64,000 nt of DNA, taken from positions 1 to 64,000 of the forward strand of contig SVST01000006.1 in the NCBI GenBank assembly GCA_015064155.1. Direction: 5' to 3'. The position numbers were made by a program, and so were the translations under genes. Source of the DNA: Oscillospiraceae bacterium. GTDB lineage: Bacteria > Bacillota > Clostridia > Oscillospirales > CAG-272. This document shows positions 37,801 through 47,036 of the stretch, one piece after another (the first letter of the stretch is position 1; each line of letters opens with the position of its first letter). The notes beneath the pieces are model-generated. The model worked only from the letters and a program-made list of their open reading frames with translations. It did no database searches and had not been told where the DNA came from.

Positions 37801-38545
37801 ATTTCTGATAGGTTTCCTCCATCATGGGATCAGCGAACTTCACGCTGTCCACGGTGGTCAAAAACGTGGTGTGGCGGCAGTGATCCGACCAATATGTATC
37901 GATCATGCGGATCTCGGTAATGGTGGGATCTCTCTTTTCTTCCTTCTTGAAGTACCCCTGCAGGAATGCAATATCATCGGCATCCATAGCAAGTCCCTTT
38001 TCCTTGACGAATGCGGCAAGTCCCTCGCGATCCAACGCACAAAAGCCGTTCAGAATCTCAACCGATGTCGGGATCACGGTTTCCATCGCCAAGGTTTCTG
38101 CCTTTTCAAGCGTTGCCTCACGACATTCCACGGGGTTGATTACGTACTTTTTAATCTGTTCGATCTCTGCGTCGGTCATCGTACCGTACAACAGATAAAC
38201 CTTTGCCGTACGAACCGTCGGACGCTCTCCCTGAGAAAGAATCTGTACGCACTGTGCCGCGCTGTCTGCTCTTTGGTCGAACTGACCCGGCAAAAACTCC
38301 ACGGCAAATACAACGGCACCCGTTGCATCAAAGCTCTCGCTGACAACGTCAAGCTGGGGCTCGGAAAAGATTTTGCTCTTGCTTTCTTCAAACAGATCCT
38401 TTGCAATGTTCTCCACGTCGTAACGGTTCAAAACGCGAACCGACTCCAGAGAACGGATCTGCAAGAGATGGCGGATCTCATACCGCAAAGCCGAGGCTTC
38501 ATGCGCAAGCTCGGGCTTTTTTTCTACGTAGACTCTGTAAACCAT
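34847..38545 (-). CDS. purL: Phosphoribosylformylglycinamidine synthase, single-chain
   Basis: 1232 residues combining the FGAM synthase and glutaminase parts, as in the large PurL. FKNETHNHPTEIEPFGGAATCIGG and GGRTGRDGCGGATGSS are synthase motifs. The C-terminal class I glutaminase has PGTNCEFD, the nucleophile Cys in AGICNGFQ and the histidine in PISHGEGRF. So this enzyme can use glutamine, unlike the PurF of the same operon. Last gene of the purine operon, 27 bases after purD. Confidence 0.97.
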   Translation of the reverse strand: MVYRVYVEKKPELAHEASALRYEIRHLLQIRSLESVRVLNRYDVENIAKDLFEESKSKIFSEPQLDVVSESFDATGAVVFAVEFLPGQFDQRADSAAQCVQILSQGERPTVRTAKVYLLYGTMTDAEIEQIKKYVINPVECREATLEKAETLAMETVIPTSVEILNGFCALDREGLAAFVKEKGLAMDADDIAFLQGYFKKEEKRDPTITEIRMIDTYWSDHCRHTTFLTTVDSVKFADPMMEETYQKYLSVRRELGRTKPINLMDLATLATRYLKTTGQLTKLDESEEINACTVKMEIEVDGKTEPWLLLFKNETHNHPTEIEPFGGAATCIGGAIRDPLSGRSYVYAAMRVTGAADPTKPVKDTIPGKLPQRKIVTTAAAGYSSYGNQIGLATGQVDELYHDGYAAKRMEIGAVIAATPAENVRRECPLPGDRVILLGGRTGRDGCGGATGSSKSHTVQSLESCGAEVQKGNAPEERKLQRLFRNAEACRLIKRCNDFGAGGVSVAIGELADGLDIDLNAVPKKYDGLDGTELAISESQERMAVVVEEKDVARFLELSAQENLEATVVATVKADPRLTMTWNGVKIVDISREFLNSNGAEKHIDVAPTKPEAFDRIVKGGFSENYRALAGDLNVCSKRGLSERFDSTIGAGTVLMPFGGKNQQTPIQAMAHKISVEKKHTDACSLMSWGYNPYIAEKSPYHSAYLAVVESVAKLIATGAKFEDVYLTFQEYFEKPMKDPARWGKPMAALLGAFRAQMEYGIASIGGKDSMSGSFEKIDVPPTLVSFAVTTEHVDSVISNDFKGAGHKVLWLRPTYGADGLPEAKSEIALFETVNKLMRAGKVLAAYTPTYGGVAEAVMKMAFGNDVGFAYNKALTEQDLFGYAYGSFVLEMADDTAVDGAILLGETQKDAAIEKGAEKLALSELLKIYEDRLEPVFSCNIEQSQGKIPAYAYTERSNASAAIKVAKPRVLIPAFPGTNCEFDTAKALRDAGAEPEIFLVRNLTKDAISASVEEFAKKVNDAQMIFIPGGFSGGDEPDGSGKFITAFFRNAAVKEAVTALLDERGGLMAGICNGFQALIKLGLVPYGKIIDTDENCPTLTFNTISRHQSRLVRTRISSVKSPWLAEREVGDIVTVPISHGEGRFLASDELIASLAANGQIATQYVDANGEPTADIHFNPNNSACAIEGITSPDGRVFGKMGHSERIGNGLYKNVPGDFEIGMFRSAVKYFK

Positions 38546-38572
38546 AAACAGTATTCAAACCCTTTCTCTAAG

Positions 38573-39844
38573 TTAATTCTGCAATGCCTTCAGTGCGCGT
38601 GCACCGATATCCGAACGGCAGTATCCGTTTTCGAACTCGACCTTTTCCACGCGCTTGTATGCCTTCTGAATCGCCTGGGGAAGATCACCCGCAATGCCGG
38701 TGACCCCCAACACACGTCCGCCCGCGCTGAGCAAACGGTCGCCGTCGCGCTTTGCGCCCGCAACGTAGATCCAACCGTCGGCGGAATCTGCGGGCAGCTT
38801 CATTTCAAAGCCCGATTCGTATTTTGCGGGATATCCCTTGGAGGCAACGATGACACAGCACGCCGCACCGTCCGAAAATTCAACCTCGGCATCTGCCAGC
38901 GTTCCGTTGGCGGTTGCCATCATAACGGTCAAAAGATCACTCTTCATCAAGGGCAGTACCACCTGCGTTTCGGGATCTCCGAAGCGGCAGTTATACTCGA
39001 TCACCTTGGGTCCGTTCTCGGTCAGCATCAAGCCGAAATACAAGCAGCCCTTAAAGGTTCTTCCCTCTTTGTTCATGGCATCGATTGTGGGCAGGAAGAT
39101 AGTCTTCATGCACTCCTCGGCAATTTCGGGAGTATAGTAGGGGTTGGGGGCAATCGTACCCATACCGCCCGTATTCAAGCCCTCGTCATTATCCAACGCG
39201 CGCTTGTGGTCCATCGAAGAAACCATGGGGCGAACCACGTGACCGTCGGTAAATGCCAGCACCGATACCTCGGGACCTGTCAAAAACTCCTCGATTACCA
39301 CGCGGCTTCCGCTTTCGCCAAACTGCTTGTCCTCCATCATGGAGCGCACAGCCGCCTTGGCTTCCTCTCTCGTTTGTGCGATGATAACGCCCTTGCCGAG
39401 TGCCAAGCCGTCCGCCTTTACAACTGTGGGGATCGGTGCGGTATCCAGGTAAGCAAGTGCCGATGCGGAATCGGTAAATACCTCGTAGGATGCCGTGGGA
39501 ATGTTGTATTTCTTCATCAAATTCTTGGAAAAGACCTTACTTCCCTCAATAATCGCAGCCTTCGCCTCGGGACCGAAGCAAGGAATACCGATCTCGTTCA
39601 GTGCGTCTACCGCACCCAGCACCAACGGGTCGTCCGGTGCAACGACTGCAAAATCAATCGCTTTTTCCTTTGCAAACGAAACGATTGCGGGAATATCCTT
39701 GGCACCGATGTCCACGCAAATCGCGTCTGCGGCAATACCGCCGTTTCCGGGAAGCGCGTACAGCTCGGTGACGTTGGGATTTTCCTTGAGCTTCTTAATG
39801 ATGGCGTGCTCGCGTCCGCCACCTCCGACAACCATAATTTTCAT
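38573..39844 (-). CDS. purD: Phosphoribosylamine--glycine ligase
   Basis: 423 residues from the ATG at 39844. MVVGGGGREHAI begins the pre-ATP-grasp domain; GPEAKAAIIEGSKVFSKNLMKKY, KADGLALGKGV and FNCRFGDPETQ-like block (YNCRFGDPETQVVLP) are the family motifs. It attaches glycine, made by the neighbouring GlyA, to phosphoribosylamine. Confidence 0.97.
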   Translation of the reverse strand: MKIMVVGGGGREHAIIKKLKENPNVTELYALPGNGGIAADAICVDIGAKDIPAIVSFAKEKAIDFAVVAPDDPLVLGAVDALNEIGIPCFGPEAKAAIIEGSKVFSKNLMKKYNIPTASYEVFTDSASALAYLDTAPIPTVVKADGLALGKGVIIAQTREEAKAAVRSMMEDKQFGESGSRVVIEEFLTGPEVSVLAFTDGHVVRPMVSSMDHKRALDNDEGLNTGGMGTIAPNPYYTPEIAEECMKTIFLPTIDAMNKEGRTFKGCLYFGLMLTENGPKVIEYNCRFGDPETQVVLPLMKSDLLTVMMATANGTLADAEVEFSDGAACCVIVASKGYPAKYESGFEMKLPADSADGWIYVAGAKRDGDRLLSAGGRVLGVTGIAGDLPQAIQKAYKRVEKVEFENGYCRSDIGARALKALQN

Positions 39845-39858
39845 CGGTCGTGTTCCTC

Positions 39859-41097
39859 TCATTCGTACAAAGGATATTTCTTGCAAAGTGCCGCAACCTC
39901 TTGGGTTACACGTTCACGATTGCCCTCAAAATCAACTGCAACGTCACGCATCCACTTTGCAATCATCTTCATTTCAGCCTCCTTAAAGCCGCGCGTGGTG
40001 ACAGCGGGCGTACCGACGCGAATACCGCTGGTCACAAAAGGCTTCTCGGGGTCGTTGGGAATGGCATTCTTGTTTACGGTGATATGAACCTCGTCCAAAC
40101 GCTTCTCAAATTCCTTGCCCGTTACACCGAAAGGACGCAGGTCGATCAGCATCAAGTGGTTATCGGTATCACCCGATACGATACGGAAGCCCTCCTCCTT
40201 GAGCGCGTTACACAGTGCCTTTGCGTTCAAAACCACCTGCTTCTGATATGCCTTGAATTCATCGGTCATGGCTTCACCGAGCGCGACTGCCTTTGCGGCA
40301 ATAATGTGCATCAAGGGACCGCCCTGAATACCGGGGAAAATTGCCTTGTCGATCTTCTGTGCCAGCTCTTCACGGCAAAGGATCAAGCCGCCGCGAGGAC
40401 CGCGCAGGGTCTTGTGCGTGGTGGTGGTAACAACGTCGGCATACGGAACGGGGCTGGGATGAAGTCCCGCTGCGATCAAGCCCGCGATGTGTGCGATATC
40501 GACCATGTAATATGCGCCAACCTCGTCTGCAATCTCACGGATCTTGGCAAAATCAATGATTCTGGAATATGCGCTCGCGCCCGCAACGATCAGCTTGGGC
40601 TTGCACTCCAGTGCGATGCGACGCATCTCGTCGTAATCCAGCATCTCGGTATCGTCTGCAACGCTGTAAGGAACGACGTTGAAATACTTACCTGAAATGT
40701 TAACGGGAGAACCGTGAGAAAGGTGTCCGCCATGCGCCAAATTCAAGCCCATAACCGTGTCACCTGGATTGAGCAGTGCAAAGAAAACCGCAAGGTTTGC
40801 GCTGGCTCCGCAGTGAGGCTGTACGTTCGCGTGCTCTGCACCGAACAAAGCCTTTGCACGGTCACGCGCGATATTTTCTACGATATCCACGTACTGGCAT
40901 CCGCCGTAGTAACGCTTGCCGGGAAATCCCTCGGCATATTTGTTTGTCAAAACCGTGCCCGCAGCCATCAAAACCGCCTTGGATACCACGTTTTCGGATG
41001 CAATCAACTCAATATTTTCTCTTTGACGGTTCAATTCAAGCGAACACGCATCATAGACCTCTTTATCGTAATTTACAAGTTCATCAAAAAAATTCAT
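39859..41097 (-). CDS. glyA: Serine hydroxymethyltransferase
   Basis: 412 residues. The PLP lysine lies in [14 protein letters not shown], and [19 protein letters not shown] and YSRIIDF are conserved. It supplies glycine for PurD and one-carbon units for the two formyl transfer steps, which explains its place in the purine operon between the AICAR transformylase and purD genes. Confidence 0.97.
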   Translation of the reverse strand: MNFFDELVNYDKEVYDACSLELNRQRENIELIASENVVSKAVLMAAGTVLTNKYAEGFPGKRYYGGCQYVDIVENIARDRAKALFGAEHANVQPHCGASANLAVFFALLNPGDTVMGLNLAHGGHLSHGSPVNISGKYFNVVPYSVADDTEMLDYDEMRRIALECKPKLIVAGASAYSRIIDFAKIREIADEVGAYYMVDIAHIAGLIAAGLHPSPVPYADVVTTTTHKTLRGPRGGLILCREELAQKIDKAIFPGIQGGPLMHIIAAKAVALGEAMTDEFKAYQKQVVLNAKALCNALKEEGFRIVSGDTDNHLMLIDLRPFGVTGKEFEKRLDEVHITVNKNAIPNDPEKPFVTSGIRVGTPAVTTRGFKEAEMKMIAKWMRDVAVDFEGNRERVTQEVAALCKKYPLYE

Positions 41098-41128
41098 TTT
41101 TGGAACCCCCTTTCAGGAAAATTTTGGA

Positions 41129-42313
41129 TTAATGGTGGAACAAACGCATGCCGGTAAATGCCATTGCCATACCGTACTTATCGCAGCATTCGATCACAAG
41201 ATCATCGCGAATCGATCCGCCGGGCTCGGCAATATAGGAAACGCCACTCTTCTTCGCTCTTTCAATGTTATCGCTGAACGGGAAGAAAGCATCGGAGCCA
41301 AGTGCCACTCCGCTGAGCGTATCGAGATATGCTCTCTGCTCCTCGGGCGTGAACGGCTCGGGCTGCTTGGTAAAGTACTTCTGCCAGTTTCCGTCTGCAC
41401 AAACGTCCTCTTCGTTCTGATTGATATAACCGTCAATCACGTTATCGCGGTCGGGACGACCCAAGGTGGGCAGGAACGGAAGTGCCAAAACCTTCTCGTG
41501 CTGACGAAGCTGCCAGGTATCTGCCTTGCCGCCCGCCAAGCGCGTGCAGTGAATACGGGATTGTTGTCCCGCACCGACACCGATTGCCTGTCCGTCAACG
41601 GCATAGCAAACCGAGTTGGACTGGGTATATTTCAAGGTGATCAGCGCAACGATCAAATCTCTCTTTGCCGTATCGGGCAGCTCCTTGTTGGCGGTGACCA
41701 GATTGGAAAGCAATGCCTCGTTGATTTCAAAATTGTTTCTTCCCTGCTCAAAGGTAATGCCGAATACCTGTTTGGTTTCCTGCACCTCGGGAACGTAATC
41801 GGGATCGATCTGTACCACGTTGTAGTTGCCCTTGCGCTTGGATTTCAGAATTTCAAGTGCCTCAGGCTCATAGCCGGGCGCGATCACACCGTCCGAAACC
41901 TCTCTTTGGATCAAACGCGCAGTGGTCACGTCACACACGTCGGAAAGCGCGATCCAGTCACCGAACGAGCACATTCTGTCGGTTCCTCTGGCTCTTGCAA
42001 AGGCGCAAGCCAAGGGGGATTCGTCCAAGCCCTCGATATCGTCCACGAAGCAAGCCTTCTTCAGCTTTTCGGGCAACACGGTTCCAACCGCCGCAGAGGT
42101 AGGGCTGACATGCTTGAAAGAGGTAGCGCAAGCCATTCCGGTTGCCGCCTTCAGCTCCTTGACCAGCTGCCAGGAATTGAATGCATCCAGGAAGTTGATG
42201 TATCCGGGTCTGCCGTTGAGAATGGTGATCGGGAGTTCTCCACCGTCTCTCATGTAAATTTTAGAGGGCTTTTGGTTAGGATTGCAGCCGTATTTCAATT
42301 CAAATTCTTTCAT
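41129..42313 (-). CDS. Stand-alone AICAR formyltransferase
   Basis: 394 residues. It corresponds only to the transformylase part of PurH (LKYGCNPNQKPSKIY, FKHVSPTSAAVG, GAGQQSRIHCTRLAGGKAD, SDAFFPFSDNIERA). The IMP cyclohydrolase domain is absent and its job is taken by the next gene upstream. Conserved Lys and His residues of the active site (FKHVSP) are present. It begins 11 bases after the cyclohydrolase gene, so the two are made together. Confidence 0.93.
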   Translation of the reverse strand: MKEFELKYGCNPNQKPSKIYMRDGGELPITILNGRPGYINFLDAFNSWQLVKELKAATGMACATSFKHVSPTSAAVGTVLPEKLKKACFVDDIEGLDESPLACAFARARGTDRMCSFGDWIALSDVCDVTTARLIQREVSDGVIAPGYEPEALEILKSKRKGNYNVVQIDPDYVPEVQETKQVFGITFEQGRNNFEINEALLSNLVTANKELPDTAKRDLIVALITLKYTQSNSVCYAVDGQAIGVGAGQQSRIHCTRLAGGKADTWQLRQHEKVLALPFLPTLGRPDRDNVIDGYINQNEEDVCADGNWQKYFTKQPEPFTPEEQRAYLDTLSGVALGSDAFFPFSDNIERAKKSGVSYIAEPGGSIRDDLVIECCDKYGMAMAFTGMRLFHH

Positions 42314-42324
42314 TGTAATTCACC

Positions 42325-43041
42325 TCAAACATTTTTATTGACGATTCTGGTTTCGGTTTCACCGCTTGCTATGTCAATATAACGGACAAACAGCGATACC
42401 TTGTTATCCTGATTCAGATTGGACCAAATCAAGTCTGTCAGCGTGTCGATATCTACATCGGGAAGCTCCAACGTTTTCGGCTCGCCCTCGAAGGAAGGCA
42501 GCGGATTGCCGTCTCCGTTATAGGTGTGAATAAATTTTGCTCTTCCCGCCAGAGGATTGGAATATGCATAGGTAAAGCGCTCGCAAGAGCTGTCGTCGCC
42601 CTCTGCACTCTTCAAAATCGACATTGCAAAATTCATGCCGTCCTTCTCACGGCGGATGATACCCGAAATTCTGGGAGTAAAGTTTGGCTTATCGTCCTCA
42701 AACTCACGGGTTCTGAGTGCCTGCTCAAAGGTCATCTGCTGGTCCATCAGATCGTAAATGGTATCGGTCTGATCTCCGTTGGTAACGATGGTCTTGTTTC
42801 CAAGCACTCTCACGGGATAGTAAATGATCAGGTGGGGATCGATCATTTTGGAATCATCGAAAGCCTTGGTGCGCATGGCATCGCCCTCCGCCACAAAGAT
42901 GCGGTTGCGGCTGTTTTCGCTGCGTCCCATGATAAAATATGCGGTTACTGCCTTTTTGCCATCGGCACTTTTACCGATGATAATTCCCCTGCCGTGATAG
43001 GCAAGAGAATTCAGCTCGTTTTGAATGGTAGATACCTTCAT
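42325..43041 (-). CDS. purO: IMP cyclohydrolase, archaeal PurO type
   Basis: 238 residues, the size of PurO. YHGRGIIIGKSADGKKAVTAYFIMGRSENSRNR, ALRTREFEDDKPNFTPRISG and FTYAYSNPLAGRAKFIHTY are characteristic of the IMP_cyclohyd family (first known from Methanococcus and Methanothermobacter). It closes the inosine ring after the AICAR transformylase. Start overlaps the purN stop by 4 bases. Confidence 0.9.
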   Translation of the reverse strand: MKVSTIQNELNSLAYHGRGIIIGKSADGKKAVTAYFIMGRSENSRNRIFVAEGDAMRTKAFDDSKMIDPHLIIYYPVRVLGNKTIVTNGDQTDTIYDLMDQQMTFEQALRTREFEDDKPNFTPRISGIIRREKDGMNFAMSILKSAEGDDSSCERFTYAYSNPLAGRAKFIHTYNGDGNPLPSFEGEPKTLELPDVDIDTLTDLIWSNLNQDNKVSLFVRYIDIASGETETRIVNKNV

Positions 43042-43685
43042 GATCTTTCTCCTTTTATGTATACCTTATTATTTTTCACTTCGATTCTGCCGTCGCAGAA
43101 CAGACGAACCGCCTCGGGAAGAATTTTCCACTCGGCATTCTCCATAATTCTTTTCTGTAACGTTTCGGGCGTATCGTCCTCTAAAACCTCGACCGCCTTT
43201 TGCAATACGATCGGTCCCGCATCGCATTCGGGCGTTACGATATGCACGGTTGCCCCCGATACGCGCACACCCTTTTCCAATGCCGCCTCGTGAACGTGAA
43301 GCCCATAATATCCCTTTCCGCAAAAGGACGGGATCAGAGCAGGATGAACGTTCAGGATGCGGTTTGGAAATTTCTGATAAACCTGCTCGTCGATGATGGT
43401 CAGAAAGCCTGCCAGCACTACAAGGTCGATGCCCTCTTGCTCCATCGTATCGGCAAGAGCCTTGGAATATGCCGCGATGCTGTCATAATCCTTTCTTGCC
43501 AGCACGCGCCCCTCAATTCCGTGATTCTTTGCGCGTTCCAGCGCATAAACACCGGGCTTTGACGCAATTACGAGCGTAATCTTGCCGTTTCCAAGCTCTC
43601 CGCGCGTCTGTGCATCGATCAAAGCCTGCAAATTGGTGCCACCGCCCGATACCAGTACGGCAATTTTCGTCATCGCGCCACTCAT
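43038..43685 (-). CDS. purN: Phosphoribosylglycinamide formyltransferase
   Basis: 215 residues, folate-dependent type. LVSGGGTNLQAL, the NVHPALIPSF block with catalytic Asn and His, and GATVHIVTPECDAGPIVLQ with the catalytic Asp are present. Its ATG overlaps the purM stop by one base (TGATG). Confidence 0.96.
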   Translation of the reverse strand: MSGAMTKIAVLVSGGGTNLQALIDAQTRGELGNGKITLVIASKPGVYALERAKNHGIEGRVLARKDYDSIAAYSKALADTMEQEGIDLVVLAGFLTIIDEQVYQKFPNRILNVHPALIPSFCGKGYYGLHVHEAALEKGVRVSGATVHIVTPECDAGPIVLQKAVEVLEDDTPETLQKRIMENAEWKILPEAVRLFCDGRIEVKNNKVYIKGERS

Positions 43686-44734
43686 CAGCAGAATACCACG
43701 CCGTCGTCGCCCTTGATGATCTCACCGATCACGTAAGCGTCCTCACCGTTTGCCTTCAGGATCTCCAACGCGCTCTCCACCTCATTCGCGGGAACCACGA
43801 TGCTCATACCAACACCCATATTGTAGGTATTGTACATATCTCTTTCGGGGATATTGCCCGTCTTAGCGATCAAATCAAAGATCGGAAGAACCTTCACCGC
43901 AGATTTCGTAATCCTTGCGCAAAGACCCTTCGGGATTGATCTCGGAATATTCTCATAGAATCCGCCGCCCGTGATGTGGCTGATTCCCTTGACGTCAACC
44001 TTTTCGAGCAATGCAAGCACGCTCTTGACGTAGATCTTGGTAGGAGTCAACAGCGTTTCGGCAATCGTCTTTCCTCCCAGTGCGTCGCAAGCCTTATACA
44101 GCTCGGGGTTATTGTTATCAATGTCAAACACCTTACGGATCAAAGAGAAACCGTTGGAATGAATGCCACTGGAAGCCAGCGCGATCACCACGTCACCCTC
44201 TTGCATTCTGGTATTGTCCAAAATCTTCTTTTTGTCAACGACACCTACGGCAAAGCCCGCAAGGTCGTACTCCTCAACCGGCATCATACCGGGATGCTCT
44301 GCGGTTTCTCCGCCGATCAGCGCAGCCCCCGACTGCACGCAACCCTCGGCAACACCGCCGACGATCGACGCAATCTTTTCGGGAATATTCTTTCCGCAAG
44401 CGATATAGTCCAGGAAGAACAAGGGCTTCGCTCCGCAGCAGATAATATCGTTAACACACATTGCAACGGCATCGATACCGATGGTATCGTGCTTATCCAT
44501 CAGAATTGCCATTTTGACCTTGGTTCCGCAGCCGTCGGTTCCCGAAACCAAAACAGGCTCTTCCATTCCCGCAACATTCAAGCCAAAGCATCCGCCAAAG
44601 CCTCCGACATCGTCAAGGCATCCCTCGTTCTTGGTGCGTGCGATGTGTTTTTTCATCAATTCAACAGCCTTATATCCCGCGGTAATATCTACACCGGCTG
44701 CAGCGTAACTGTCCGATTTAGAATTTGTATGCAT
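43685..44734 (-). CDS. purM: Phosphoribosylformylglycinamidine cyclo-ligase
   Basis: 349 residues, the usual PurM length. SYAAAGVDITAGYKAVELMK, GTDGCGTKVKMA, CVNDIICCGAKPLFFLDYIACGK and GGETAEHPGMM are family signatures. It makes AIR from FGAM. Confidence 0.97.
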   Translation of the reverse strand: MHTNSKSDSYAAAGVDITAGYKAVELMKKHIARTKNEGCLDDVGGFGGCFGLNVAGMEEPVLVSGTDGCGTKVKMAILMDKHDTIGIDAVAMCVNDIICCGAKPLFFLDYIACGKNIPEKIASIVGGVAEGCVQSGAALIGGETAEHPGMMPVEEYDLAGFAVGVVDKKKILDNTRMQEGDVVIALASSGIHSNGFSLIRKVFDIDNNNPELYKACDALGGKTIAETLLTPTKIYVKSVLALLEKVDVKGISHITGGGFYENIPRSIPKGLCARITKSAVKVLPIFDLIAKTGNIPERDMYNTYNMGVGMSIVVPANEVESALEILKANGEDAYVIGEIIKGDDGVVFC

Positions 44735-44755
44735 TGTTTTATTCCCTTTCCATGA

Positions 44756-46180
44756 TTATTCTTTTCCGTTCCAACAATACGTGCAAAGCTTACACGGATC
44801 AATTCCGATCGCCTTGATCACACCCTCCAAGGACTGAAATTCCAAGGAAGAAAAATTCATTTTTTCGCAAATTGATTTGCGCAGCTTCTTGCCGCGCTCG
44901 GTTGACGAATCGCTGTACTCCTCAAGATGGTTGAAGCCTTCTTCGCCCTCCAGATCCATGATGGTACGTCTTGCGATCAGCTCCAAATCGTTTGTTGCAC
45001 GGGAGAAATTCAAGAATTTACAGCCGTACATGACGGGAGGACAAGCCGAACGCATATGCACCGACCGCGCTCCGTTGGAATACAGAAAATCAACCGTTTC
45101 CCGCAATTGTGTTCCGCGCACGATCGAATCGTCTACAATCAAAAGATTTTTTCCTTCGATCAGCTCGTGAACGGGAATCTGTTTCATTTTGGCAACCTTT
45201 TTTCGCTCGGATTGCTTTTGTGGGGTAAAGCTACGCGCCCAAGTTGGTGTATACTTGATATACGGACGTGCAAACGGCACCTTGCTTTCGTTCGCGTATC
45301 CGATCGCATGGGGTGTACCCGAATCGGGAACACCACTGACCGAATCCAAACCGTGCAAAAGCCCCTCTTCTCGGTCATGCTCCGCCATGATCTCACCGTT
45401 GCGATACCGCATAATCTCTACGTTTTGTCCCTCGTAAGTCGAATTGGGAAATCCATAGTAAGACCACAGAAATGCACACATCCGCATTTCTTTTCCGGGG
45501 GATACCAGTTGCTCGATTCCATCCAAAGAAATCTCTACAACCTCTCCGGGACCCAGTTCCTTTTCCGCACAATAGCCCAGCTTTTGATAAGCAAAAGACT
45601 CAAATGAAACACAGTAATCACCGTCGCGCCGTCCCACCAAAACGGGAATACGTCCCAAGCGGTCGCGTGCCGCGATGATATGACCTCTATCGGTCAAAAT
45701 TAAAATATTTGCCGTCCCCTCAATCGATTGCTGGGCGAATCGGATTCCCTCCGCAAAGCTGTCCTTTTGGCTAATAAGTGCCGCCAACAGCTCGTTAGAG
45801 TTTACCTTGCCTCCCGTCATTGCGTCAAAATGTCCTCCGCTGACGGCAAAATACTGCTTGATCAGTTGATCGGCATTGTTAATCAATCCGATGGTACAGA
45901 TCGCGTAGGTGCCAAGCTTGGAGCGAATCAACAACGGCTGAGGATCCGAATCGCTGATACAGCCGATTGCGGAAGAGCCCCGCATTTCCTCAAAAACGTG
46001 CTCAAACTTGGTACGAAAAGGTGAATTTCTGATATTGTGGATCTCTCGTTGCAATCCAATCGTCCTGTCATACGCCGCCATACCGCCGCTGCTTGTTCCC
46101 AGGTGCGAATGGTAATCAGCACCGAAAAAGACGTCTGAGATCGCGTCCTCGTGGCAGACTGCGCCAAAAAAGCCTCCCAT
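44756..46180 (-). CDS. Amidophosphoribosyltransferase variant lacking the N-terminal Cys nucleophile
   Basis: 474 residues. The phosphoribosyltransferase part is intact: the PRPP loop NLLIVDDSIVRGTQLRET is present, as are Cys residues in the Fe-S ligand regions (ACPPVMYGC and CKLCTYC). The N-terminal Ntn glutaminase part is not typical: the protein starts MGGFFGAVC, where family members have Cys directly after Met, and the usual GHTRY and NGxLxN blocks are not recognisable (only GLINNADQL). I recall a MGGFFG-starting PurF subgroup in Bacteroidetes. It may use ammonia, or a partner glutaminase, or be inactive in glutamine use. AIR pathway first step. Confidence 0.85.
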   Translation of the reverse strand: MGGFFGAVCHEDAISDVFFGADYHSHLGTSSGGMAAYDRTIGLQREIHNIRNSPFRTKFEHVFEEMRGSSAIGCISDSDPQPLLIRSKLGTYAICTIGLINNADQLIKQYFAVSGGHFDAMTGGKVNSNELLAALISQKDSFAEGIRFAQQSIEGTANILILTDRGHIIAARDRLGRIPVLVGRRDGDYCVSFESFAYQKLGYCAEKELGPGEVVEISLDGIEQLVSPGKEMRMCAFLWSYYGFPNSTYEGQNVEIMRYRNGEIMAEHDREEGLLHGLDSVSGVPDSGTPHAIGYANESKVPFARPYIKYTPTWARSFTPQKQSERKKVAKMKQIPVHELIEGKNLLIVDDSIVRGTQLRETVDFLYSNGARSVHMRSACPPVMYGCKFLNFSRATNDLELIARRTIMDLEGEEGFNHLEEYSDSSTERGKKLRKSICEKMNFSSLEFQSLEGVIKAIGIDPCKLCTYCWNGKE

Positions 46181-46265
46181 AGTAACCTCCGTGTTCGTCG
46201 TCCGATCATCTCGGACAGGGGTAAAATCATTTCTTCCCGTCTATAGAAAGAGTGCCTTGATAACC

Positions 46266-46301
46266 GCAAAATCCCGAAACACTTCCGGTTCGGGATTTTG
46301 C
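46266..46301 (-). promoter_or_regulatory. Intercistronic hairpin between purC and purF
   Basis: GCAAAATCCCGAA and the inverted copy TTCGGGATTTTGC (minus strand) form a 13-base stem around a short loop, not followed by a T-run. It lies in the longest gap of the operon (134 bases), so it may set mRNA stability or partial termination. Confidence 0.55.
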
Positions 46302-46314
46302 ATTTTTGCGTACT

Positions 46315-47001
46315 TTAAGCAAAGAACAGCTTGGAAAGCGTCATCGGATCGATATACTTTCCGTCCTTATAAACACGCATATTACCGGATGCGATCTCAT
46401 CGATCAGCATCACCTTACCGTCGGCATCGTAGCCGAACTCAAACTTGATATCGTACAGAACCAAGCCCTTTTCCAAGAGATCGTCAGCAACGATCTGCGT
46501 GATCTTCTGGGTCATAAGCTTGATGTCGTCGTACTGCTCTGCGGTCATAACGCCAAGATCAACCAATCCGTCCTTGGTTACAAGCGGATCACCTTTCTCG
46601 TCGTTCTTAAAGGTGGTTTCCACGTATGCGGGAAGATCGGCACCCTCTTCGATATAGTCGGAATAGCGGCGGAAGAAGCTGCCGACAGCCTTATGACGGC
46701 AAATAACCTCCAAGCCCTTACCGAACGGCTTTGCGGGAAGCACTTCCATGGTAGTGTTTGCAAGATCCGCACTGACATAATGAGTTTTGATTCCTGCGGC
46801 ATTGACCTTCTCAAAGAAGTAGATAGACATGCGCAGGTTGACATCGCCCACGCCCTCGATCGTCAAACCGACGGAATTTTCGCCCGGATCAAACACACCG
46901 TCTTTACCGGTGCAGTCATCCTTAAACTTCAACAAATAGTTACCATTGTCAAGTGCAAATACGTCCTTGGTTTTTCCAGTGTAAACAAGCTTGGTGTTCA
47001 T
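46315..47001 (-). CDS. purC: SAICAR synthetase
   Basis: 228 residues from the ATG at 47001 behind [41 protein letters not shown] and [22 protein letters not shown] are the conserved PurC blocks. Joins aspartate to CAIR. Confidence 0.96.
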   Translation of the reverse strand: MNTKLVYTGKTKDVFALDNGNYLLKFKDDCTGKDGVFDPGENSVGLTIEGVGDVNLRMSIYFFEKVNAAGIKTHYVSADLANTTMEVLPAKPFGKGLEVICRHKAVGSFFRRYSDYIEEGADLPAYVETTFKNDEKGDPLVTKDGLVDLGVMTAEQYDDIKLMTQKITQIVADDLLEKGLVLYDIKFEFGYDADGKVMLIDEIASGNMRVYKDGKYIDPMTLSKLFFA

Positions 47002-47036
47002 AATTTTTTCTCCCTTGTATCTTTGTAAAATTAGAA

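Noticed and set aside
37337-40087. 916-codon open frame on the plus strand opposite purL, purD and glyA
   Set aside because: Shadow of well-supported minus-strand genes; the translation has no recognised domain and is caused by codon bias of the real genes.
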